Origin: CAYLLT01 sp964591605
GTDB taxonomy: Bacteria; Planctomycetota; Phycisphaerae; UBA1845; PWPN01
Direction: 5' to 3'
Assembly (NCBI GenBank): GCA_964591605.1
Contig: CAZQEN010000220.1
Coordinates: forward strand, 1-12,804
Length of the DNA stretch: 12,804 nt
The notes below the pieces were generated by a model that was not told where the DNA came from, ran no database searches, and worked only from the letters and a program-made list of their open reading frames with translations. Of the stretch, positions 1 through 6,911 are shown in pieces. The position numbers were made by a program, and so were the translations under genes. Each line of letters starts with the position of its first letter. The first letter of the stretch is position 1.

Positions 1-158
1 AGGGACTCAAAGTCCCTGGCAACCATCGTGCGCCCTGCCGGGCGAGGATCGGAGCCCCTCTGAACCCATGTCCCGGAAGAATGGCCAGACCCAATGTCGA
101 AATCCGAATGACGAATGAATGCCCACTGACTCGGGTTTTCCGCCGGCCACTCACCGGC
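1..158. other. Gene-free left edge with two small hairpins
   Basis: No coding region is supported here. Bases 1-17 form a perfect inverted repeat (AGGGACT, loop CAA, AGTCCCT), and bases 31-44 form a second one (CGCCC, loop TGCC, GGGCG). Neither is followed by a T run, so neither is a textbook intrinsic terminator. They may belong to the 3' end of a gene outside the window. Bases 91-123 look like a fragment of a dispersed intergenic repeat and are listed separately. Confidence 0.5.
91..123. repeat. Probable dispersed intergenic repeat fragment
   Basis: This is an AT-richer patch in GC-rich DNA. It contains the imperfect direct repeat GAATGAC/GAATGAA, preceded by CAATGTCGAAATCC. I recall closely similar strings (AATGTCGAAATCCGAATGACGAATGA type) scattered between genes in planctomycete genomes. 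This window has only one copy, so its repeat nature cannot be shown from the sequence alone. Confidence 0.35.
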
Positions 159-449
159 TCACGGCTTGACCTCCTCGATCTTCCGCGCGAGCTCGAAGTC
201 TTTCCCGCTCAGTCCGCCCGCGTCATGCGTCGTGAGCTGCAGCGTGACGTGCGGGTACGTGAAGATGACATCCGGATGGTGATTCATCCCCTCCGCCAGC
301 ACCGCCACCCGTGTCAGAAACGCCAGCCCGTTCAGGAAGTTGCCCGTCTTGAACGTCCGCTGAATGGCTGCCTTCCCTCCCACCTCCGTCCGCTCCCAGC
401 CCGGAAGACTCCGCAACCCGGCTTCCACATCCTTATCGCTCAGCGGCAT
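159..449 (-). CDS. phhB: Pterin-4a-carbinolamine dehydratase (4a-hydroxytetrahydrobiopterin dehydratase)
   Basis: A 96-residue cytoplasmic protein of the PCD/DCoH family, which dehydrates 4a-hydroxytetrahydropterin so that the pterin cofactor can be recycled. The whole family domain is present at normal length. The signature EGMNHHPD lies at residues 53-60, with the catalytic histidine pair H57/H58, and THDAGGL follows at 74-80 with H75 matching the third active-site histidine. The ATG start is supported by AAGGAG at 457-462 on the minus strand, 7 bases upstream. No phenylalanine hydroxylase (phhA) is next to it, so the partner hydroxylase is elsewhere or absent; stand-alone bacterial members have also been proposed to act on molybdopterin-type pterins. 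It is transcribed away from the xylose isomerase-like gene across a 281-base region. The family call is firm; the physiological substrate is not. Confidence 0.93.
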   Translation of the reverse strand: MPLSDKDVEAGLRSLPGWERTEVGGKAAIQRTFKTGNFLNGLAFLTRVAVLAEGMNHHPDVIFTYPHVTLQLTTHDAGGLSGKDFELARKIEEVKP

Positions 450-596
450 GGATCCTCTCCTTCAAAAAGTCCCCCCCGCCGCAGGTTCTCACCGCACCAT
501 CGTCCGCCCGTCCCACTCCCGCACCGTCGCCTGGTGCTCTCTCTGGCCCCCGCGACTTCTTTGCACCGCACCGGCTTCCCCACTCACGTCCTTCCC

Positions 597-628
597 TTCT
601 CACCTTCGCACTTTCTCACTTTCCCGGT
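597..628 (+). repeat. Short octamer array, TTCTCACY type (4 units)
   Basis: Four adjacent 8-base units are visible: TTCTCACC (597-604), TTCGCACT (605-612), TTCTCACT (613-620) and TTCCCGGT (621-628). The consensus is the same as in the larger array at 11611-11746, and the orientation is the same. It lies in the divergent region between the carbinolamine dehydratase and the xylose isomerase-like gene. The rest of that region (450-730) is C-rich and shows no convincing gene. Confidence 0.75.
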
Positions 629-697
629 CCGGCCGCCCCGCCCCTGCCCGCCGTCGCGCCCGATTATACCGCCATGGCAGCGGCCGCTGCCTGCCCG

Positions 698-726
698 TAC
701 AATGTCCCCCCGACACATGAGGAGGA
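698..726 (+). promoter_or_regulatory. Candidate -10 element and strong RBS of the xylose isomerase-like gene
   Basis: TACAAT at 698-703 matches the sigma-70 -10 consensus at five of six positions, but no good -35 hexamer sits 16-18 bases upstream, so the promoter is tentative. GAGGAGGA at 719-726 is a strong Shine-Dalgarno sequence whose end is 4 bases before the ATG at 731. This RBS rules out the in-frame ATG at 674, which lies upstream of the -10 candidate. Confidence 0.45.
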
Positions 727-730
727 TCAC

Positions 731-1873
731 ATGGGCCAGTATCAACCCACCAGGAAGGACAGGTTCGCGTTCGGGCTGTGGACCATTCAGAACACCGGAC
801 GAGATCCCTTCGGTGACCCCACCCGCGACTCGATGAGGGGCCTCGACGTTATCATCGAGCTCGGCAAACGCAACGTTTATTCCTACGAGATGCACGCTGA
901 AGACCTCGTGCCCGCCGACGCGAGCGCCGCCGAGCGCGACCGCCTTCTCAAGGAAGCCCGCAAGGCGATGTCCGATTACGACATCCGCTGCACCAACTGC
1001 GGTGCGAACTGCCACGGCCACCCCGCCTTCAAGGACGGCGCCCTGACCAGCCACGACCCCAAGGTCCGCCAGTACGCCCTCCAGCGCTATCTGAACGCCA
1101 TCGACATCGGCGTCGAAGTCGGCTGCGACCTGTGCAACCTGTGGTGGGGTCGCGACGGCACCGAAGTCGACGCCTCCAAGGAGCCGATGGAGGCCATCAA
1201 ACGGCTGCGCGAGGCGCTCAACTACCTGCAGGCCTACATCGACCAGCAGGGCTACAAGGGATACCGCCTCGCCATGGAGCCCAAGCCCAACGAGCCGCGC
1301 GGCGACACCTTCATGCCCACCGTGGGCCATGGCCTGGCCCTCATCGCATCACTCAACAAGCCCGAGAACTGCGGCATCGTGCCCGAACTCGCCCACGTCC
1401 GCATGGCCGGCCTCAACTGCTACCACGAAGTCGCCCTTGCTCTCGAATCCGGCAAGCTCTACGGCCTGCACTTCAACGGTCAGAAGCCGCTGCGCTATGA
1501 CCAGGACCTGCGCTTCGGCGCCGAAGACCTCAAGGAGAGCTTCTTTGTCGTCAAGCTCGTCGAAGATGCCAGGTGGGACGGGCCCAGATCCTTCGATGCC
1601 CACGCCTACCGCACCGCCACGCGTGAAGAGGTGTGGGATTTCGTGGACGGGTGCATGCGGACGTACCTGATCCTGCGGGAGAAGGTCCAGAAGTTCAACG
1701 CCGACAAGGAGATCCAGAGCCTCCTCCAGGACCTCACCGCTGGTCAGGAGCCTCTGCCCCCGCATGCCCAGCTCAAGGCGGCCCGATTCGATCCGGATGC
1801 CATGGCCCGGCGCAAACTCCACCACGAACGCCTCGACCAGCTCACCCAGGAAATCCTCCTCGGTGTGCGATAG
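731..1873 (+). CDS. Xylose isomerase-family TIM-barrel sugar isomerase (divergent active site)
   Basis: A 380-residue protein of the short, actinobacterial-type (class I) xylose isomerases, which interconvert aldose and ketose sugars with two divalent metals in the cytoplasm. Family landmarks run in order: FGLWT (15-19), GRDPFGD (23-29), H55/D58 (the His and Asp that open the sugar ring), AMEPKPNEPRGD (181-192; E183 and K185), PEL-AH (E219 and H222), YDQDLRFG (256-263; D257 and D259) and GPRSFD (D289). Two expected residues differ. The metal-1 Asp of KLFHIDLNGQ is His247 here (LHFNGQ; codon CAC at 1469-1471), and the active-site Phe of NLFTHP is His95. The start at 731 is chosen for its strong RBS. 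The PfkB-family kinase begins 117 bases downstream on the same strand; no xylulokinase is in view. Substrate specificity is therefore uncertain, although the fold and family are clear. Confidence 0.88.
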   Translation: MGQYQPTRKDRFAFGLWTIQNTGRDPFGDPTRDSMRGLDVIIELGKRNVYSYEMHAEDLVPADASAAERDRLLKEARKAMSDYDIRCTNCGANCHGHPAFKDGALTSHDPKVRQYALQRYLNAIDIGVEVGCDLCNLWWGRDGTEVDASKEPMEAIKRLREALNYLQAYIDQQGYKGYRLAMEPKPNEPRGDTFMPTVGHGLALIASLNKPENCGIVPELAHVRMAGLNCYHEVALALESGKLYGLHFNGQKPLRYDQDLRFGAEDLKESFFVVKLVEDARWDGPRSFDAHAYRTATREEVWDFVDGCMRTYLILREKVQKFNADKEIQSLLQDLTAGQEPLPPHAQLKAARFDPDAMARRKLHHERLDQLTQEILLGVR

Positions 1874-1883
1874 TGCTGCCGAC

Positions 1884-1926
1884 GAGCAGACCAGAGCAGG
1901 ATCAGGGGCAGGATTCACGTCTGCTC
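1884..1926 (+). promoter_or_regulatory. Hairpin with two CAGGAT motifs between isomerase and kinase genes
   Basis: GAGCAGAC (1884-1891) and GTCTGCTC (1919-1926) can form a perfect 8-bp stem around a 27-base loop. The loop carries CAGGAT twice (1897-1902 and 1909-1914). No T run follows, so it is not a standard terminator. It sits just after the isomerase stop and about 65 bases before the kinase start. GGA motifs in hairpin loops are what CsrA-family proteins bind, but this role is only a suggestion. Confidence 0.3.
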
Positions 1927-1990
1927 ATTCTGTCGGGGTCGGTGCTGGGCGTTCTGTTCTCGCGCAGCTCGAAACGATCGGAGCCCCCGC

Positions 1991-2941
1991 GTGTCTCACA
2001 CCGCGATCATCACCATCGGACTCAACCCCACCATCGATAAAGTGATCGATGCCCCCGGCCTGCGGATCGGCGAGCACGTCAAGGGCCGGCTCCGCTCGGT
2101 CATCCCCGCCGGCAAGGCCTTCAACGTCTCCCGAACCCTCGCCGCACTGGGCGTTCCCAATCGCGCCATGGGTTTGCTCGGGCGCGAATCGATCGAGGCC
2201 TTCGACACCGCCGCCCGCATCGCCGGGATCGAGACCCAGTGGACCTCCATCGCGGCCCGCACCCGTGAGAACCTCACGCTGGTCGACCCGGTCGCCTCCA
2301 CGGCCACCCATATCCGCGATGCCGGACCGACCATTGCACGCGATGAATTCAGCCGCCTCACGCGCCAGCTCGAGGCCGTCTGCACACCCGGCACGCTGGC
2401 GGTGTTCTGCGGTTCGCTGCCGCCGGGAGTCTCCCCCGACGACTGGGTTCGACTCCTCGTGGCGTGCCGCCGCGCCGGCGCCTCCGTCGCGATCGATACC
2501 TCCGGCGAGCCGCTGCGGCGTGCCGCGGCCAGCGATCTCTACCTCATCAAGCCGAACGCGCAGGAACTGGGCGAATTACTCGGCCGCACGCCGGCCGACC
2601 AGAGCGAAACCCTGCAGGCCGGGCGGGAACTGGCGGCCCGCTTCCCGATCGTCCTCATCACGCTCGGCGACCGGGGCGCCTATGCCTTCGCCGCCGACCA
2701 GATCTGGCACGCCCGCGCCGAGATCCCGCCGGATCTGGTCCGCAGCACGGTCGGCTGCGGCGACGCATTCCTGGCCGGCTTCATCGCCGCCCATCAGCAC
2801 GGTGCAGCGCTCGACGCCGCCCTGGCCCAGGCGGTGGCCGTATCCGCCGCATCCGCGATGACCGATCTGCCCGCTTCGTTCTCAGAACGTGACCGTCTCG
2901 ACGTGCTCGCCCGCGTTCAACTCACTCGCCTGACCGCCTGA
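1991..2941 (+). CDS. PfkB-family carbohydrate kinase, 1-phosphofructokinase (FruK)-like
   Basis: A 316-residue ribokinase-fold enzyme that phosphorylates a sugar or sugar phosphate with ATP, closest in layout to fructose-1-phosphate/tagatose-6-phosphate kinases. Visible landmarks are LNPTIDKV (11-18, the FruK-type N-terminus), the sugar-binding loop PAGKAFNVSR (39-48), CGSLPPG (140-146), IDTSGEPL (168-175), IKPNAQEL (186-193), TLGDRGA (224-230) and the anion-hole/catalytic motif STVGCGDAF (252-260) with base D258. The usual GGKG of the loop reads AGKA, a conservative variation. The start is GTG, chosen because GGAG lies at 1980-1983, 7 bases upstream, and the FruK N-terminus follows directly. 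It probably shares a transcript with the isomerase-like gene, and is followed after only 5 bases by the convergent membrane-protein gene. Substrate assignment within the family is inference. Confidence 0.88.
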   Translation: MSHTAIITIGLNPTIDKVIDAPGLRIGEHVKGRLRSVIPAGKAFNVSRTLAALGVPNRAMGLLGRESIEAFDTAARIAGIETQWTSIAARTRENLTLVDPVASTATHIRDAGPTIARDEFSRLTRQLEAVCTPGTLAVFCGSLPPGVSPDDWVRLLVACRRAGASVAIDTSGEPLRRAAASDLYLIKPNAQELGELLGRTPADQSETLQAGRELAARFPIVLITLGDRGAYAFAADQIWHARAEIPPDLVRSTVGCGDAFLAGFIAAHQHGAALDAALAQAVAVSAASAMTDLPASFSERDRLDVLARVQLTRLTA

Positions 2942-2946
2942 CGACC

Positions 2947-4461
2947 TCACCGGTTCGCAAATCGAGCCGCGGCCGTCCCCCGCCACGCGGTCAAAAGCCA
3001 GATCCCCAGCCACACCAGGTTCACCATCGCCCAAATGCAGAATGCCAGCAATTCCCGGTCGGCGTGAATCGCCAGCCCCCATCGACGAAATACCCGCGGT
3101 TCGCTCGCACAGTAAGCGCCGCTGAGCCATGCAAATGCGATGCCCACGACCAGCGCCCCGCTCAGGTAGCTCGCGACCTGCATCGACGCGGTCAGCAGAT
3201 TCCGCCGGTCGCGAATGTGCCGATCGAGCCCTGCCAGGCCCGCGGCCAGGAGCAAACCCCCAACCGCAGCCGACGCAACCATCGCCCCAATCACCATGCC
3301 GATGAAGTAGACCTCGGGGTTCTGTTCGAGCACTCGCACTCCATCCGCGGCGCAGACGGTCAGAATGAACCCGGCCCAGGAGACCACGCCGATCAGCACG
3401 GCGTGCAGCGCAAAGAGCAGCCGATGATCGGTCCCCGGCGTGTACACCCGAAGCTGGCGTCCCAGCCGGTCCGGAAACAACGCCGCTTCCAGACACGACC
3501 TGAGATACCCCGGCACCCGTCCGATCTGAGCCCGCTGCTGCCACGCCGTCCCCGGACGTACCTGCGGGCCCAGTGACTCTATCACCGGCTCCCCGCACTC
3601 CGGGCAGCGTGCTTCCAGCGGCATGGTCGAGAGGTTATAGCCGCAGAACTCGCAGAGCGGCGGCTGATGCTGCTGTTCGACCATCCGCGGCGCGCCCACC
3701 GCCCGCAGCAGCGCCCACAGGAACCACACCCCGGCCGCAAACGACACGCCGATGGTGATCTCCTCCTGGTACTGCACGTAGAATGGTTGACTGTCCCGCC
3801 ACTGCTGCCAGAGCTGCTGTTGCTGCTGCAGGGCGGCCTGCTGAGCCTTGTTAAACGCCGCCATCTCCGCCGGTGTGGCCTGGGGTCCCGGCGTCGGGAT
3901 GGACGGCGCCTGGAAGCTGAAGTTATTCGCCCTCCGCCAGTCTGAGCTCATCTGTTCGAGCGGTATTGCAAGCATCGCCACCACCGCGATGCCCCAGGCG
4001 ATGTGGGGCGTCTGCAGCCACGCTCTTCTCAGCCCATGCTGATAAGTCCGTCCGATCGGCTCCACCCGCGCCCCCCACGGCGCGATCAGCAGACCCAGCG
4101 CCACGAATCCCAGTTCGATCCCCAACGCGGTGCCCCCGACGATCGCCAGCAGCTCCTGCGAGTGGCGCTCCGCCATGTCCAGCACTTCGAAAACGAAGCC
4201 CACGATCTCGTCGATCGCTCGATGGAAGCTCCAGGGCCGCACTTCGAGCACCAGCGCCATCACGCCGATCTCGAGCCAGACGATAACCGTCGAGAGCACA
4301 TGAATCCGCCAGGCGGCCCACAGCGAGACGTGCTGCGTTGCCTGCGCCGTCGTGGCCGGCCACACCGCCCCCGTCAGCAGGCACGCACTTGCGGACCATC
4401 GGTCGCCGGTGGCAACGGCAGGGTGAGTCGGCGGCGCTGGGGAGGACTCAGTCACCACCAT
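2947..4461 (-). CDS. Multi-pass membrane protein with a cytosolic-type zinc ribbon, function unknown
   Basis: About 504 residues from the ATG at 4461. There are roughly eight hydrophobic segments (about residues 54-74, 108-130, 153-169, 235-256, 348-372, 384-412, 429-450 and 471-493). A Gln-rich, probably helical stretch (206-221) lies before the fourth segment. A four-cysteine zinc ribbon, CEFCGYNL then CPECG, has C270, C273, C286 and C289. CxxCGYNL...CPECG ribbons joined to membrane segments are common in planctomycete hypothetical proteins. The start at 4461 has GGGAG 7 bases upstream and overlaps the nadD stop by 14 bases (ATGGTGGTGACTGA), so translational coupling is likely; an in-frame upstream ATG at 4530 would overlap nadD further and is less likely. 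The gene ends 5 bases from the kinase stop. I do not recognise a function; a transporter or an assembly/regulatory membrane protein are both possible. Confidence 0.82.
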   Translation of the reverse strand: MVVTESSPAPPTHPAVATGDRWSASACLLTGAVWPATTAQATQHVSLWAAWRIHVLSTVIVWLEIGVMALVLEVRPWSFHRAIDEIVGFVFEVLDMAERHSQELLAIVGGTALGIELGFVALGLLIAPWGARVEPIGRTYQHGLRRAWLQTPHIAWGIAVVAMLAIPLEQMSSDWRRANNFSFQAPSIPTPGPQATPAEMAAFNKAQQAALQQQQQLWQQWRDSQPFYVQYQEEITIGVSFAAGVWFLWALLRAVGAPRMVEQQHQPPLCEFCGYNLSTMPLEARCPECGEPVIESLGPQVRPGTAWQQRAQIGRVPGYLRSCLEAALFPDRLGRQLRVYTPGTDHRLLFALHAVLIGVVSWAGFILTVCAADGVRVLEQNPEVYFIGMVIGAMVASAAVGGLLLAAGLAGLDRHIRDRRNLLTASMQVASYLSGALVVGIAFAWLSGAYCASEPRVFRRWGLAIHADRELLAFCIWAMVNLVWLGIWLLTAWRGTAAARFANR

Positions 4462-5107
4462 ACAGACGCTCCCGCTCGATGTATTCGCGTACCCCTTCCG
4501 GGACCAGATGCCGGATGCACCGGCCCGCACGCACGCGCCGCCGGATGTCGGTCGCTGATATGTCGATGCGCGGAGTGGGCAGGATGTTTCGCAAAAGCCG
4601 CTCCACCTGCTCGATCGTCAGGGTTGGTTGAAGCACGCCAAGCCGGGGCGCCTCATACCCGGGACGCACTGCCGTCACGATCGTGCAGGCGTCCACGAGC
4701 TCGCGGGCCCGATACCACGTGTGCAATTCGGGCAGGCTGTCCCCCCCGATGATCCAGAACAGAGAGACCCCCTCGCCCATCTGCTCGCGGAAGGCATTCA
4801 CCGTGTCGAACGTGTAACTCGGCCCCGTGCGGCGGATCTCCAGGTCGCTGACCTCCACACCCGGCTCGCCGGCGACGGCAATCCGGGCCATCGTCAGCCG
4901 GTGCATCGCATCCGCCAGATCGCTGCGGGTCTGTTTGTGCGGCGGACTCGCCGAAGGGATCAGGACCAGACGGCCGGCACCCAGGCGCTCCGCCACCGCG
5001 CGGGCGATGATCAGGTGCCCGTGATGAATCGGGTTGAAGCTGCCGCCGAAAAGGGCCACATGCTTCGGAGCCTTCGCCGCACCGCTGTATCCCGCTGCTG
5101 CTTCCAC
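4448..5107 (-). CDS. nadD: Nicotinate-nucleotide adenylyltransferase
   Basis: A 219-residue nucleotidyltransferase that joins nicotinate mononucleotide and ATP to form deamido-NAD+, the penultimate step of NAD synthesis in the cytoplasm. The Rossmann-like domain opens with GGSFNPIHHGH (21-31), containing the HxGH catalytic motif. Other family motifs are PSASPPHKQ, the SYTFDTV segment, IIGGDSLPELHTW, and near the C-terminus ISATDIR (183-189), the ISxTxxR ATP-binding motif. Length is typical. The start used is GTG at 5107; its RBS is weak, and a shorter start nearer the glycine motif cannot be excluded because the first 15 residues are not conserved. The usual neighbours (rsfS, yqeK, obgE) are absent; instead it lies in a minus-strand cluster after trpF and a lipoprotein gene, and overlaps the following membrane-protein gene. 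Confidence 0.95.
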   Translation of the reverse strand: MEAAAGYSGAAKAPKHVALFGGSFNPIHHGHLIIARAVAERLGAGRLVLIPSASPPHKQTRSDLADAMHRLTMARIAVAGEPGVEVSDLEIRRTGPSYTFDTVNAFREQMGEGVSLFWIIGGDSLPELHTWYRARELVDACTIVTAVRPGYEAPRLGVLQPTLTIEQVERLLRNILPTPRIDISATDIRRRVRAGRCIRHLVPEGVREYIERERLYGGD

Positions 5108-5118
5108 CGCCCCATCTT

Positions 5119-5145
5119 ACTGCACATCCCACCCTGTGGGGCAGT
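5119..5145 (-). promoter_or_regulatory. Bulged hairpin upstream of nadD
   Basis: ACTGC (5119-5123) pairs with GCAGT (5141-5145), and inside it CCCAC (5128-5132) pairs with GTGGG (5136-5140) around the loop CCT, leaving a 4-base bulge. It lies 12-38 bases upstream of the GTG start of nadD. There is no T run on the minus strand, so a terminator role is weak; a leader structure is possible. Confidence 0.25.
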
Positions 5146-5184
5146 GCCCGCCGTCATCCCGTGACCTCTCCTCCCTTCGCACGA

Positions 5185-6084
5185 TCACCGGGAAACCATC
5201 GTTTCCACGCCCCGCTCCTCCGTGAAATACACCAGCAGCGCTCCCATGCTCGGGTGCGGAACCCCACGGTCAAAAGCGATGATCCCGTCTCTCCACAGCG
5301 GCATCGACGGGTCCGCCGGCAGCGTGGTCGGCGCCGGAGCGTACGACGCCAGTTCGTACTCGAACGAGCTGCCGAACGGAAAAATCAGCAGCCATCCCGA
5401 CAACTGCTGGACCCGCCTGACGTCGCCCACCGCCGGGGAGAGCCACAGGTACATCGTCCAGTTGATCGTCAGTCCCCATCCGACCTCGAGGACCAGCTCG
5501 ACCCGCAAGCGCAGGCAGTTCTCAAAATGACCGGCGGGGCACTCCACGTCCTCAAAGCCCTCGACGGTCACCGTCCGGCTCAGCATGCCGTGGCCCTGCG
5601 GCTGGCCCTTCAAGTCCGTATACAACAGGCGCGTGGTCCCCACCGAGGGCTCGAACAACTCCAGGTCCGGCGGGATCAGCGGCATCGGCTCGACCAGCGC
5701 GAACCGCAGCACGAACGACCCGCGCGAGCCGCCCGGATCGACCAGTTGACGAATCTGGTCGCGCCCCGCCGTCGGGAGCCGGCTCTCCACGGTGCGATAA
5801 ATCTGCCAGGTCGCGTCGCCCTCGATGAGCCGCTCCGGGGTGATCCGCCGGACGTACTGCACCTCCGGCCGGTCCGAGCCCTCCCGCAGATCCCGCCGGC
5901 GGTAGACCCACGTCCCCGCCCGCCCTGCCGTGAGGTACGGCCGCAGGTCCACCGGCGAGGTCGCCGTCGCCTGCTGGTCGGGAACGGTGGTGGCAGGAGG
6001 AGGCTTTGGCGGAGTGTAGCAGCCGAACTGCAGACTCCCGGCGCAGACCAGCACCATCCAGATCAGCGGTCGACACCTCTCCAT
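5185..6084 (-). CDS. Probable secreted lipoprotein, function unknown
   Basis: About 299 residues from the ATG at 6084. The N-terminus MERCRPLIWMVLV is a short basic stretch followed by a hydrophobic core, ending in LQFGC with C22 as the likely lipidated cysteine; the -3 Gln makes this lipobox imperfect. A proline/threonine-rich linker (about 23-45) follows, then a domain starting near GTWVYRRRD, rich in beta-type alternation, with GTTRLLY, ECPAGHFENC and NWTMYLWLSPAVGDV. The ECPAGHFENC...WLSPAVG layout is reminiscent of outer-surface proteins that measure or bind rather than catalyse, but I do not recognise a named family. An in-frame upstream start (6102 or 6147) is possible; 6084 gives the best signal peptide. 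It lies between trpF (100 bases upstream) and nadD (77 bases downstream) on the same strand, probably one transcript. Confidence 0.75.
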   Translation of the reverse strand: MERCRPLIWMVLVCAGSLQFGCYTPPKPPPATTVPDQQATATSPVDLRPYLTAGRAGTWVYRRRDLREGSDRPEVQYVRRITPERLIEGDATWQIYRTVESRLPTAGRDQIRQLVDPGGSRGSFVLRFALVEPMPLIPPDLELFEPSVGTTRLLYTDLKGQPQGHGMLSRTVTVEGFEDVECPAGHFENCLRLRVELVLEVGWGLTINWTMYLWLSPAVGDVRRVQQLSGWLLIFPFGSSFEYELASYAPAPTTLPADPSMPLWRDGIIAFDRGVPHPSMGALLVYFTEERGVETMVSR

Positions 6085-6184
6085 GCACGGATCATTGGTC
6101 ATGTTTAACGCATCTGCGGCGGGACGGACAATCTGCTCCCTCCCCACTCTCCCCTGCGCCCGTCAGGTCCGGGCCGTCAAGGGA

Positions 6185-6847
6185 TTATTGACCCGCCAAC
6201 CGGGCCTGGCGAATGAATTCGGCCACCTTCTGCGGATCTTTTCGCCCCGGCTGACCTTCCACCTCCACCCCCGAAGAGACGTCCACACCATAGGGCCGCG
6301 CGAGCTGAACCGCCTGCGCCACATTCTCGGGCCGCAGCCCCCCGGCCAGGAGGATCGGAGGCCAGTCCGCCAGCCGCCCCTCCCCTCGCGCCTGGGCGAC
6401 CCACTCCCAGGAGAACGACCGGCCGGTTCCGCCGAGCCGTCCCGCGTCATAACCGTCCAGAATGACGCCCGCCGAGGTCCGAATCACATCCAACTCGGAC
6501 GCTTCACACAGGCTCGCACTGCGGACCCGAACCACCGTCAGCACCACATACCCCTCGCCCGCCCACGCAGACGCCGCCTGCGGATCGGACAAATCGTACA
6601 CTTGAACGTGACGGACCGGTGAGTGCCGCAGCCAGCTTCTCAGATCCTCCGGCGGCCCACCAGAAAGGAGGGATACGAGGGCGACAGGGGACACGAGTGG
6701 CGGAAGTTTCTTCAGAATGGCATCGGCCTGCGCCGGCGTGATGCGCCTCGGACCACCCACGAAGTTCAGTCCGATCGCATCCGCCCCGGCCTCAGCCGCG
6801 AGGAGGCCATCCTCCGGCCGCACGATGCCGCAGATCTTCACACGCAC
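6185..6847 (-). CDS. trpF: Phosphoribosylanthranilate isomerase
   Basis: A 220-residue (beta/alpha)8 enzyme that performs the Amadori rearrangement of phosphoribosylanthranilate to CdRP in tryptophan synthesis. The protein begins MRVKICGI with the general-base C6; the general-acid D131 is in VILDGYDAG, followed by GGTGRSFSW (139-147). The phosphate-binding region is ILLAGGLRPENV (165-176), and the C-terminal YGVDVSSGVEV (186-196) is typical. The usual VQLHG strand reads VQVYD, a mild divergence. The GTG at 6847 is chosen over the longer GTG at 6883 because AGGAG precedes it by 6 bases and the conserved KICG motif starts at residue 4. No other trp gene is nearby, so it stands apart from a tryptophan operon, as is common outside enterobacteria. 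It heads a minus-strand cluster with a lipoprotein gene and nadD. Confidence 0.95.
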   Translation of the reverse strand: MRVKICGIVRPEDGLLAAEAGADAIGLNFVGGPRRITPAQADAILKKLPPLVSPVALVSLLSGGPPEDLRSWLRHSPVRHVQVYDLSDPQAASAWAGEGYVVLTVVRVRSASLCEASELDVIRTSAGVILDGYDAGRLGGTGRSFSWEWVAQARGEGRLADWPPILLAGGLRPENVAQAVQLARPYGVDVSSGVEVEGQPGRKDPQKVAEFIRQARLAGQ

Positions 6848-6911
6848 GCCGCACTCCTGATTCGGGGCCCATCCTAAGATCACTTATCGGGCGAATCAAC
6901 GTCACCACGCC

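Noticed and set aside
674..730. N-terminal extension of the isomerase-like protein from the ATG at 674
   Set aside because: The 19 extra residues are low complexity, lie over the likely promoter, and the ATG at 731 has a strong RBS and matches the family N-terminus.
584..1330. Long minus-strand open frame opposite the isomerase-like gene
   Set aside because: It is a shadow of the coding strand in GC-rich DNA, with no family motifs; its tail is just the octamer repeat read as KVRKCEGEK.
6848..6883. Longer trpF start at GTG 6883
   Set aside because: The GTG at 6847 has AGGAG at proper spacing and begins right at the conserved KICG motif.
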